Assembly: GCA_031429355.1 (NCBI GenBank) | Contig: JANOZM010000018.1 | Span: forward strand, 1 to 64,000 | Source of the DNA: JANOZM01 sp031429355 | GTDB taxonomy: Bacteria > Pseudomonadota > Gammaproteobacteria > Burkholderiales > Burkholderiaceae_E | Direction: 5' to 3' | Length of the DNA stretch: 64,000 nt | Shown here: piece after piece, positions 51,815 to 59,262 of the stretch | Numbering within the stretch: position 1 is the first letter of the stretch | Layout: each line of letters opens with the position of its first letter | Translations under genes and position numbers: made by a program | Notes under the pieces: model-generated | The model's database searches: none | Seen by the model: only the letters and a program-made list of their open reading frames with translations | Told to the model about the DNA's origin: nothing

Positions 51815-53976
51815 GCGCAATACTAAACGACGACGCCTTGCGCAAACCTACCAGCAAATTACGCTTTAGTTGGGATAAAAAGGTCCATAGTATTTTACAA
51901 ACAGAAGCCGCGGAATGTGGTTTGGCCTGTTTGGCGATGATCGCCAACTACCACGGTTACCAAACCGACTTAGCAACACTGCGCCAACGCTTTGCGTTGT
52001 CGTTACGTGGTGCGACGCTCAAGCAAGTAATCGACACAGCCCAAGGCATGAAGCTGTCGGCTAGGCCATTGCGGCTTGACCTCACAGAAACGAAACAACT
52101 GCAGCTGCCTTGTATTTTGCACTGGGAGTTAAACCATTTTGTTGTACTTACGAAAGTATTGAATAACAACAAAAGCGTAGTAATTTTAGACCCTGCCCGT
52201 GGTGAACGTTCCATTGGGGCAGATGAACTGAGTAAGTGCTTTACTGGTGTCGCTTTAGAGCTAGCCCCGATGGTTGACTTCGCGCCTAAGACCGACAAGC
52301 GCACAATTAAGGTAACGCAACTATTAGGTAAGGTAGTTGGCTTAAAGAGAAGCCTAATCCAAGTATTTACGCTAGCGTTTGCCCTAGAAGCGTTCGCAAT
52401 TGTTTCGCCTTTTTTTATGCAGTGGGTAGTAGATGGTGCGATTGTTGCTACTGACAATAATTTACTCACGCTGCTGTGTATTGGCTTTGGTTTACTAATG
52501 ATAATTCAAATCACCATCGGATTAGCAAGGAGTTGGGTAGTACTGTACTTATCAACCCATTTAAATATACAGTGGATTAGTAATGTTTTTGCGCATTTAG
52601 TACGCTTACCAGTAAGTTACTTTGAACGCCGCCATCTAGGTGATGTGGTCACGCGATTCGAATCAGTACACCAAATCCAACAAACATTAACCACAAGTTT
52701 TATAGAAGGAATGCTAGACGGCATTCTTGGTATTTTGATGCTAGTCATCATATTTATCTATAGCCCTACCCTATCTTGGGTGGTAATTGCAGCCCTCATT
52801 ATCCAAGGGCTTATTAGTTGGGCAAGCTTCGCCCCAATGCGCAGGCTTGGAGTTGAACAAATAAATCTAGGTGCAAAAAACCAAAGCCTGTTGTTTGAAA
52901 GTATTCGGGCGGTGCAGAGCATCAAATTATTTACAAGTGAGAATGATCGTCAAGCGCGGTACGTTAATGGTCTTGTGGAATCAACTAACCGCAGCATTGC
53001 CAGCCAAAAACTCAACCTAGGAGTAGGCGCATTATTGGGTATCACTTCGGGCATTGAAAACATATTAGTCGTATTCCTTGGTGCTACCGCGGTGATGCAA
53101 AACCAGCTAAGTATCGGTATGTTGTTTGCATTTATGAGTTACAAGTCCACCTTTTGCGGACGAGTCCGGAGCTTAGTACGTAAAATCATCGAGCTTAAGC
53201 TGCTCAAGATACAGGGCGAGTTGTTGGCTGACATTGTGCTCAACCAAACAGACCCATCAAGCCAAGCGACGTCAAAACACTTGCCCCCGCCTTGCCAAGA
53301 CGGATCGGTTCCAGAGATTGAAGTTCGGAACGTCAGCTTTCGATACTCAACGACTGATCCTTGGATACTGCAGGGCATTAACCTAAAAGTAAGAAAGGGC
53401 CAGAGTATAGCGATCATTGGTCCGAGCGGTGGCGGTAAGACCACGCTAATGAAACTAATGCTCGGGTTAATCATCCCGTCCGAGGGAGAAGTGCTATTTA
53501 GAGGGCAACCGATTCTACAGCTGGGTGCCGCATACCGACGCGCTGTTGGAGCAGTGATGCAAGACGACCAACTACTAAGCGGATCGATAGCTGAAAACAT
53601 TTCTTTTTTTAGTCAAATGCCAGACCAACAACGTATCCGAGAGTGCGCCGAACTAGCTGCTGTCGCTAGAGACATCGAGGAGATGCCGATGCAATATCAA
53701 ACGTTAATTGGAGACATGGGCAATAGTTTAAGTGGAGGCCAAAAGCAGCGCCTTATTTTAGCAAGAGCGCTTTACCAAAATAACTGTTTACTTTTCCTAG
53801 ACGAATTTACGAGCCAACTTGATTCGTTGAACGAGAACTTTCTAATTAAAAGTCTTAGAGACATGGGCAATACCAGAATATGTATTGCACACAAAAAAGA
53901 GATAATTAAATCATGTGATTTAACCTTTTCGCTGTCAAGTGCACTAAATGACATTTCAGGAAAATGCAAAAAATAA
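51811..53976 (+). CDS. C39 peptidase-containing ABC exporter (PCAT/bacteriocin type)
   Basis: A 721-residue protein that cuts the double-glycine leader and exports the core. The C39 domain has an intact triad: Cys36 in EAAECGLACL, His109 in LNHFVVLT and Asp127 in ILDPARGE. The six-helix ABC transmembrane domain spans about 170-450. The ATPase has Walker A GPSGGGKTT at 537-545, signature LSGGQKQRLIL, a slightly unusual Walker B LLFLDEFTSQLD and the H-loop CIAHK. It works with the HlyD protein just upstream. The natural substrates are the two GG-leader peptides at 57218-57633. Confidence 0.93.
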   Translation: MSAILNDDALRKPTSKLRFSWDKKVHSILQTEAAECGLACLAMIANYHGYQTDLATLRQRFALSLRGATLKQVIDTAQGMKLSARPLRLDLTETKQLQLPCILHWELNHFVVLTKVLNNNKSVVILDPARGERSIGADELSKCFTGVALELAPMVDFAPKTDKRTIKVTQLLGKVVGLKRSLIQVFTLAFALEAFAIVSPFFMQWVVDGAIVATDNNLLTLLCIGFGLLMIIQITIGLARSWVVLYLSTHLNIQWISNVFAHLVRLPVSYFERRHLGDVVTRFESVHQIQQTLTTSFIEGMLDGILGILMLVIIFIYSPTLSWVVIAALIIQGLISWASFAPMRRLGVEQINLGAKNQSLLFESIRAVQSIKLFTSENDRQARYVNGLVESTNRSIASQKLNLGVGALLGITSGIENILVVFLGATAVMQNQLSIGMLFAFMSYKSTFCGRVRSLVRKIIELKLLKIQGELLADIVLNQTDPSSQATSKHLPPPCQDGSVPEIEVRNVSFRYSTTDPWILQGINLKVRKGQSIAIIGPSGGGKTTLMKLMLGLIIPSEGEVLFRGQPILQLGAAYRRAVGAVMQDDQLLSGSIAENISFFSQMPDQQRIRECAELAAVARDIEEMPMQYQTLIGDMGNSLSGGQKQRLILARALYQNNCLLFLDEFTSQLDSLNENFLIKSLRDMGNTRICIAHKKEIIKSCDLTFSLSSALNDISGKCKK

Positions 53977-54040
53977 GCGAAACGAATAAGCTAAAGAAAA
54001 CTAGCGTCACAAACAAATCAATCTAAAACAAAGGCCCACT

Positions 54041-55345
54041 ATGGAATCACTGTCCCCTAAAACTTTTGAAAATGCTGTTATCTTTTTCAAACAAAAATCG
54101 CTATCTAGAGTTAGCCCTTATCTTGATCCAGATTCGACTTTGGGTGAGCTACAAATTATTTTAAAAACATCTGAACGATGTAACCTCGCCTGCCCGTATT
54201 GCTACTACTTTAACTTCGGCGACAATCGGTTCGCTGATCGCCCTCCCACTTTGCGTAAAGCAGTTGTCCCTCCACTGCTTGCGTTCTTGCAAAAAGGGGT
54301 TAAAGATTTCGCGATAAGCAAACTGAGTGTCACCTTTCACGGTGGTGAACCGATGCTCCAAACCAAAAAAGATTTTGAATTTCTTTGCCGTTCTTTACGT
54401 GATGGATTAGATGGCCTGACGAAACTTGAAATGTCAATGCAGACAAATGGAACTCTAATTACAGCAGATTGGATTCGTATTTTGGATTCCTATGGTGTAT
54501 CGCTCGGGATAAGTATTGATGGCCCACCCGAAATACATGATGCGCAACGGCCCGATCACCAAGGGCGTGGTAGCTTTTCAAAAATTGAAATGGGAATTGA
54601 GAAAATTCGCAAGACAAAAGTCGATTCAGACAGTCGTGCCTTTGGCACACTTAGTGTAATTGACGCACAATATCCAATCGAAGATGTTTACAACTATTTA
54701 ACAAAAAAACTTGGAATCAGATCCCTCGGCTTTCTCTTGCCTGATCGACGAGTAGACCATCCATTTCAGCCCGGTGAGTCAGCTGAACTTTATGGATCCC
54801 AGCTAATTCGACTTTTTGAAAAATGGACTAGTGATGACGGAATCCATGTCCGGGAGATACAGAAGTTACTAGATTTTTATCAGCTTTACACAGAAAAGAA
54901 GTCAACTCCTGAAACCACGGTTGAAAGACAAGTAATCAAAAAAACACATAACGAAATAATCGTGATTCAGAGTGATGGTGACTTAACAATGGACGACTCG
55001 TTAATCCCGACTGGATCGTGGCGGCTACAAGCTCCAGTAGGTAATGTCAAAACACATTCGCTTCGCGAGTTTTTGTCCAACGATTGTTTTGGCGAGTTGG
55101 CATTTGCCCGAAGTAACGTTTCGGCACAGTGTAAAGCGTGTCGCTGGCATTTTCCTTGTCACGGTGGTGCTTTAGAAGATCGTTTTTCTGAAGCAAATGG
55201 CTTTGATAACCCTTCGGCCTATTGTCTGGGCCTCAAAGAATTTAACAAACATGTTTATGATTTTCTGATCGCAAACGGTTATCCGACTGAGTTAGCTGAA
55301 AACAAGCTTTCTGGCAAAATAATTAGCAATCAAAACATCGAATGA
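54041..55345 (+). CDS. radical SAM peptide maturase with SPASM-like C-terminus
   Basis: A 434-residue radical SAM enzyme. The cluster motif is CNLACPYC with Cys47, Cys51 and Cys54, followed by an aromatic YYFNFGDN as in many peptide-modifying members. The SAM site is FHGGEPMLQ near residue 105. The C-terminal part holds extra cysteines, QCKACRWHFPCHGG and PSAYC, as in SPASM or Twitch domains that bind auxiliary clusters. This plan is shared by enzymes that install thioether or C-C (cyclophane) crosslinks. Here it lies between the exporter and a peptidase, with the candidate substrate peptides 2 kb downstream. The reaction type is not determined. Confidence 0.88.
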   Translation: MESLSPKTFENAVIFFKQKSLSRVSPYLDPDSTLGELQIILKTSERCNLACPYCYYFNFGDNRFADRPPTLRKAVVPPLLAFLQKGVKDFAISKLSVTFHGGEPMLQTKKDFEFLCRSLRDGLDGLTKLEMSMQTNGTLITADWIRILDSYGVSLGISIDGPPEIHDAQRPDHQGRGSFSKIEMGIEKIRKTKVDSDSRAFGTLSVIDAQYPIEDVYNYLTKKLGIRSLGFLLPDRRVDHPFQPGESAELYGSQLIRLFEKWTSDDGIHVREIQKLLDFYQLYTEKKSTPETTVERQVIKKTHNEIIVIQSDGDLTMDDSLIPTGSWRLQAPVGNVKTHSLREFLSNDCFGELAFARSNVSAQCKACRWHFPCHGGALEDRFSEANGFDNPSAYCLGLKEFNKHVYDFLIANGYPTELAENKLSGKIISNQNIE

Positions 55346-55355
55346 AAGAAGAACT

Positions 55356-57050
55356 TTGAAGACAAATATCTATCGACTGTATTTTGGTTCCTGCGCCATG
55401 GCACTAGTAGGATTAATTAGCCCAGTACTTACCTTTGCTAAAGTCACCCTCGAAATAAACGTGCAAAACGAGGACACGCTCAGTCTCACTTACAAAGTTT
55501 CGTCGTTACAAAAAATATTGAATTTGATTGACGATTCAGAGCGCACTCAGAATTTATTTCGCGCCAAATATTGGAAAGTGAGTAATGATTGTTTTAAACT
55601 AGTTGGAAGTCAATTTATTCGCAAAAAACAAAAATGCAACACCATAACGGTTGCTGTCTCTCCGCAATTTGAAGCTTTTGATAGATTTTATCCTGGGTTT
55701 GTTCCGCTCTCAAAAACTGGTGTTCTTATTTTTAGTCGATATTTCTTCGTCACCGACCTATCTAATGTCCTTGTAAAAGCACATCCTCGTTACGGCGCAA
55801 TCATCTTTGACTCAACTCTTTCAAGGGTTACAAATAAACACTTGAATCCCGCAGAACTAAAAAATAAGTACATTTACATTGGCGCATCGCCGGAAAAAAT
55901 TAGCAAAGATGTTTTACTCGTTGGCGACCCTAATCTACCCGAATTAAATGCAAAATTTAAGGACAGTCTTATTCAACTAATTAGGTATTTTGACGAAGCC
56001 TCTCATATTGCTAAGTTTGCAGCTTTTATATCATTCTTCGCGTCCGATAGATCTATGATCCATGCCGACGTTTCCACAGGAAACATGCTCCGTTTTTCCC
56101 AATTCATAGAGCATCCTTTAAAAAGAGACGATATCGAATTAAGCTTCGAATCAAAACGAATCCTTGCGCATGAAATCGCGCATTTTTACCAAAAAATACC
56201 AGTTACAAACAGGACCCCTTGGATGCACGAAGGGCTATCAGAGTACATTGCCTTTCACGCAATGGCGTCAATTGAAGGAATAACTTCACCCAATATTACG
56301 AACTACTTTTCAAATACCGTTCAAAACTGCGTTAAAGAAGGCGGCAATCATTCTTGGGAATATATAAAAAATCAAGTCGGAGGAAGAATTCCCTACGATT
56401 GTGGTTTTCTTGTCTACTTTATTAACGCACTTTCGCAACACAAAGTTCTTTCGATTCGCGAATGGTTCAACGTAGATCGAAGTTTAATTGAACTTGACGA
56501 GACTAAACTTTTGCAAAAGTCGGTCACCATAGCCAACACAATCTCTCGCTTGAACGAGTCGTCTAAAACCGGTCAGAGTTTTATCACTTTTATTGCGGAC
56601 GAGTTCGAAAAGTTATTCGGGATTAGTGTCGTTGATCAGGTGAGTGCGGATCATTTGAATAGCAGCTTAATTGCTTTATTTAGAGAGCTAATGAGAAATG
56701 ATTGCGGCGGCACAAGCGGATTTTGGTTAAGACCGTCAATGCTTGAAATCGATTTCTCGGGCCAATGTCGCAACCTTAAAAATGGTATGCGCTTGACAAG
56801 CATAGAAAATTTCGAAATTAGTAATGTCCGCTTCCAAGCGCTTATTGATAAAGCGCATAAAGCATGTGAGGTCAATGGTGAGTTGGCTTTTCAAGGCGAT
56901 GACGGCTCTGAAATAAGGTTGCAGTGTCCATCTAATCTGAAAAAGAGAATTCCGGAATTCAGCTTCGACAAAAATTTGCTCAGAGCAAAACTATCTCTAA
57001 TTCGTATCGAAAAGATATCGAACAAACTAACGCCGCGCGTGGTGCAATAA
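55356..57050 (+). CDS. secreted HExxH zinc metallopeptidase of the peptide locus
   Basis: A 564-residue protein with a signal peptide (cleavage near residue 29, TFA-KV). The zinc motif is HEIAH, with His272, Glu273 and His276, and the third ligand is likely Glu292 in WMHEGLSEY, a gluzincin arrangement close to the M1 type. The protein is beta- and helix-mixed with several Cys. The start is TTG at 55356 after AGAAGAA; an ATG at 55398 would lose half the signal. It sits 10 bp after the maturase. Trimming of the exported peptide, or immunity, are possible roles (inference). I do not recognise the family. Confidence 0.7.
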   Translation: MKTNIYRLYFGSCAMALVGLISPVLTFAKVTLEINVQNEDTLSLTYKVSSLQKILNLIDDSERTQNLFRAKYWKVSNDCFKLVGSQFIRKKQKCNTITVAVSPQFEAFDRFYPGFVPLSKTGVLIFSRYFFVTDLSNVLVKAHPRYGAIIFDSTLSRVTNKHLNPAELKNKYIYIGASPEKISKDVLLVGDPNLPELNAKFKDSLIQLIRYFDEASHIAKFAAFISFFASDRSMIHADVSTGNMLRFSQFIEHPLKRDDIELSFESKRILAHEIAHFYQKIPVTNRTPWMHEGLSEYIAFHAMASIEGITSPNITNYFSNTVQNCVKEGGNHSWEYIKNQVGGRIPYDCGFLVYFINALSQHKVLSIREWFNVDRSLIELDETKLLQKSVTIANTISRLNESSKTGQSFITFIADEFEKLFGISVVDQVSADHLNSSLIALFRELMRNDCGGTSGFWLRPSMLEIDFSGQCRNLKNGMRLTSIENFEISNVRFQALIDKAHKACEVNGELAFQGDDGSEIRLQCPSNLKKRIPEFSFDKNLLRAKLSLIRIEKISNKLTPRVVQ

Positions 57051-57146
57051 GTTCCACAAATCTTGTTCTTTCGTACCAAGACTACCGTTTCCTATTGGCT
57101 TGGGGAACTAAATTCGATTAGTACCAAATGTTTAGAATTTTTTACC

Positions 57147-57158
57147 GGAAAGGAGGTG
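57147..57158 (+). promoter_or_regulatory. orphan near-perfect Shine-Dalgarno sequence
   Basis: GGAAAGGAGGTG is complementary to the 16S 3' end over many bases, but no ATG, GTG or TTG at a normal distance opens a useful frame; the overlapping GTG encodes only 14 codons. It lies 60 bp before the first precursor, whose own ribosome binding site is AGAGGT. A leader peptide or ribosome stand-by site is possible. Confidence 0.35.
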
Positions 57159-57217
57159 CACGAATTAAATTTATTAGGTTTTTTATTCGAATTTTTCTAA
57201 TTTAAAAGAGGTAACTT

Positions 57218-57418
57218 GTGAAAAAAGCAGCACTTGTTTCGAGGCTTCTAACGCCAATTGAACTCAACCTTGTAGCTGGGGGTATCGGCTACGCGAAAGA
57301 GACGCCGGACTACTGCATGTACAGCATGATTGCAGATAAATACACTCAATCTTGTGGCCCTGCGCCGGCGCCGGCGCCAGTTCCAACGCCACCCAAGACG
57401 GGGTTTTTTGATTTCTAA
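57218..57418 (+). CDS. double-glycine precursor peptide 1
   Basis: A 66-residue peptide: 22-residue leader ending LVAGG and 44-residue core starting IGYAKETPDYC. The leader has the RLLTPIELNLVAGG pattern recognised by C39 peptidases. The core has two cysteines (33 and 46) and a proline-rich tail, GPAPAPAPVPTPP, ending in FFDF. The start is GTG at 57218 with ribosome binding site AGAGGT nine bases upstream. Together with precursor 2 it shares Y-C-x2-S-x5-Y-x-Q-x-C followed by PAP. It is very likely the substrate of the adjacent maturase and exporter. The bioactivity of the product is unknown. Confidence 0.85.
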   Translation: MKKAALVSRLLTPIELNLVAGGIGYAKETPDYCMYSMIADKYTQSCGPAPAPAPVPTPPKTGFFDF

Positions 57419-57450
57419 TTTATTGGTTCGCCAAATTTTTCGGAGAAAAC

Positions 57451-57633
57451 ATGAGTACAAATAAAAGTTCAATAGTTAAACGCCTATTGACAGTCGTTGA
57501 AACCGAGGCTGTTTCCGGTGGTATGCAAATCCCTAATTCAGACCCTTACCGTCAGTACTGCCAGCATTCGAATCATAATGGGAGCTACGACCAAAAGTGT
57601 CCAGCACCCCCTACGACTTCGCTCTTACAATAA
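57451..57633 (+). CDS. double-glycine precursor peptide 2
   Basis: A 60-residue peptide: 24-residue leader ending AVSGG and 36-residue core starting MQIPNSDPYRQYC. The leader RLLTVVETEAVSGG matches precursor 1. Core cysteines 37 and 50 have the same 12-residue spacing as in precursor 1, with Tyr, Ser, Tyr and Gln in the same places; the C-terminal tail is CPAPPTTSLLQ. The ATG at 57451 has ribosome binding site CGGAGAAA. It lies 32 bp after precursor 1, the same transcript. A two-component product is possible. Confidence 0.85.
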   Translation: MSTNKSSIVKRLLTVVETEAVSGGMQIPNSDPYRQYCQHSNHNGSYDQKCPAPPTTSLLQ

Positions 57634-57710
57634 GTTGGTCTGGCGTTTGTAGCAATCTTTAAGTGTTTCTTAAATTAAAGCTACACAAGCGTGAAACCAT
57701 CTCAGAAAGC

Positions 57711-57734
57711 GGCCGGAAAATCTTTTTTCCGGCC
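57711..57734 (+). terminator. hairpin after the precursor genes
   Basis: GGCCGGAAAA and TTTTCCGGCC pair perfectly over 10 bp with a TCTT loop. The T's are inside the 3' arm and no T-run follows, so it is a strong hairpin but a weak intrinsic terminator by rule. It lies about 80 bp after precursor 2 and probably ends or stabilises the transcript. Apart from this hairpin and the 57852-57902 repeat, the 57634-58026 gap shows no gene. Confidence 0.55.
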
Positions 57735-57851
57735 CAAAGTAACCCGTAGTTTCAACGTAATCGTCAACTGACTGGCGATTTAGATTTAATAGAAAGTTGT
57801 GTTTACGCTTGGGCTTTTCAATTGAAATAACGCCGCTGGGTGAACGGTTAC

Positions 57852-57902
57852 GGCGCAAGCACAAAACTTACCGAACGGTCTGTAGCGAAAGCGATAGTTT
57901 AA
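57852..57902 (+). repeat. att-like 51-bp repeat, right copy (decayed isomerase gene end)
   Basis: It repeats 49786-49836 with five transitions. In the frame of the isomerase it still reads QAQNLPNGL, then a TAG in place of Gln, then RKR and the original TAG. Sequence before it is unrelated to the isomerase gene, so only this end is present. It marks the right boundary of the peptide locus. The drift is mostly synonymous, as if the copy came from a related functional gene. Confidence 0.6.
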
Positions 57903-58026
57903 AAATGATGTTTTACAAGAATTTTCACCTTTGAGCTGATATTAAAGGGATATCGCTTTAATATCGGTAGAATCGAAGAGTCGGATTTTAAAATCGAATC
58001 TAAGAATCAAAACTAAGGAAATTTAA

Positions 58027-58061
58027 ATGAACCAACGCGTTTCAATTGTTGATAAGCCCTA
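58027..58061 (+). pseudogene. detached first codons of the SPFH-protein gene
   Basis: ATG at 58027, after ribosome binding site AAGGAA, encodes MNQRVSIVDKP and then breaks two bases into the next codon where the IS3 element begins. Joining base 58061 to 59298 (removing the IS and one copy of the 4-bp target duplication) restores the frame exactly: ...VDKPYTSFNGYLM. The original gene start is therefore here and no longer connected. Confidence 0.85.
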
Positions 58062-58083
58062 GGTAATCCTCCCCTTATCCATA

Positions 58084-58959
58084 TCAATGTAAAGTAGAAA
58101 TGGTTGGGGTTTTGGTTTTGATCTTTGTTTTGTCTTTAAAGCTTTTAAGGCGTTGAATGGGCGTACCCCCATTCAACGCCTTATTGGGCCGCTCGTTATT
58201 GTAAATCCATTGCCACTTTGTAGCCGCCTCTTGTGCTTGTTCGATTGATTCAAATAAATTTGCATCCAACAGTTCTTAACGCATGGTTCGGTTAAATCGC
58301 TCCACGTAAGCGTTTTGTTGTGGGTTACCTGGTTGTATAAACCACAGCGCTACGCCTCGTGCTTGAGCCCATTGTTCGAGCTTCAAACTAATAAACTCTG
58401 GGCCCTTATCAACCCGAATGGCCAGTGGCGTACCGCGCCACTCAATTAACTGGTTTAAGGCTCTAGTGACCCGTTCGGCGGGCAACGAGAAGTCCACCTC
58501 CGCGCATAACAATTCACGGTTCAAATCGTCCAGAACATTTAAGCATCGAAAGCTACGTGTATCAACCAGTTGGTCATGCATAAAGTCCATCGACCACACA
58601 ACGCTCGGTGCACTAGGCACTGACAGTGCTAATGGCTTGGCTCTGACTAACCGTTTTTTCGGTTTGATCCGTAAATTTAATGCCATCTCGCAATACACTC
58701 GATAAACTCTTTTGTGATTCCAACGCGTGCCCTGCACGTTGCGTAAATGCATAGACATCAGCCCAAATCCCCAGCGGATATGGTCCTTAGATAACTTGCT
58801 TAGCGCCGACTCGATCTCTTGGTCAACTGGATCGCGCTGACGCACATAGTTCCAGTGGCTCGAGCTAATGCTAAAAAAGCCACAAACCCGTTTAATACTA
58901 ATCTTGTGGGAGATGCGGGCACTTTGCGCCATCAGCTTTCGGTCCGATGGCGCTAGCAC
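58084..58959 (-). pseudogene. IS3-family OrfB transposase, interrupted
   Basis: The integrase-core DDE transposase of the IS3 element, about 290 codons. The first acidic residue is in VWSMDFMHDQL and the catalytic Glu in YVERFNRTM. The second acidic site reads RVDKGPEF; the family norm is DNGPEF. A TAA at 58276-58278 stops the frame after FNRTMR; the remaining 61 or so codons (ELLDANLFESIEQAQEAA, then NNERPNKALNG) are still in frame and recognisable. The missing C-terminus and altered motif suggest that this copy is inactive. Confidence 0.87.
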
Positions 58960-59219
58960 TTTTTTGCTAACGATTCCCGCAAAATCAACGCATCAAGCTG
59001 CACGTCTGCGTACATTTTTTTAAGCCGACTGTTCTCAATTTCAAGTTCTTTAAGCCGGGTCACTAAACTGGCGTCCATCCCGCCATATTTACTGCGCCAT
59101 TTATAAAACGTCGCGCTGCTCATGCCGTGTTCACGGCAAAGCGAGGGCACTGGCGTGCCCAGTTCAGCTTGTTTTAGTATCGCCATAATCTGGCTGTCGG
59201 TGTGTCGTGCTGATTTCAT
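58953..59219 (-). CDS. IS3-family OrfA (transposase helix-turn-helix subunit)
   Basis: An 88-residue IS3 OrfA. The HTH is seen as ILKQAELGTPVPSLCREHGM then SSATFYKWRSKYGG, and a C-terminal leucine-zipper-like ELEIENSRLKKMYAD. It binds the element ends. The frame stops at 58953, overlapping orfB by 7 bp, with an A6G slippery heptamer just before. It appears intact. Confidence 0.92.
   Translation of the reverse strand: MKSARHTDSQIMAILKQAELGTPVPSLCREHGMSSATFYKWRSKYGGMDASLVTRLKELEIENSRLKKMYADVQLDALILRESLAKKC
58959..58965 (-). promoter_or_regulatory. programmed -1 frameshift site of the IS3 element
   Basis: On the minus strand the heptamer AAAAAAG lies in the orfA codons for Ala-Lys-Lys, just before the orfA stop TAG at 58953-58955. 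A -1 slip continues into orfB as KVLAPSDRK. This is the standard IS3 mechanism for making the OrfAB transposase. Confidence 0.8.
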
Positions 59220-59262
59220 GTAGAGCCTTTCTGACTTAAATCTAAGCCGAAATTTTCTACTT

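Noticed and set aside
57670..57864. 64-codon minus-strand frame after the precursor genes
   Set aside because: It spans the hairpin and enters the att-like repeat; no ribosome binding site and no resemblance to a precursor or immunity protein.
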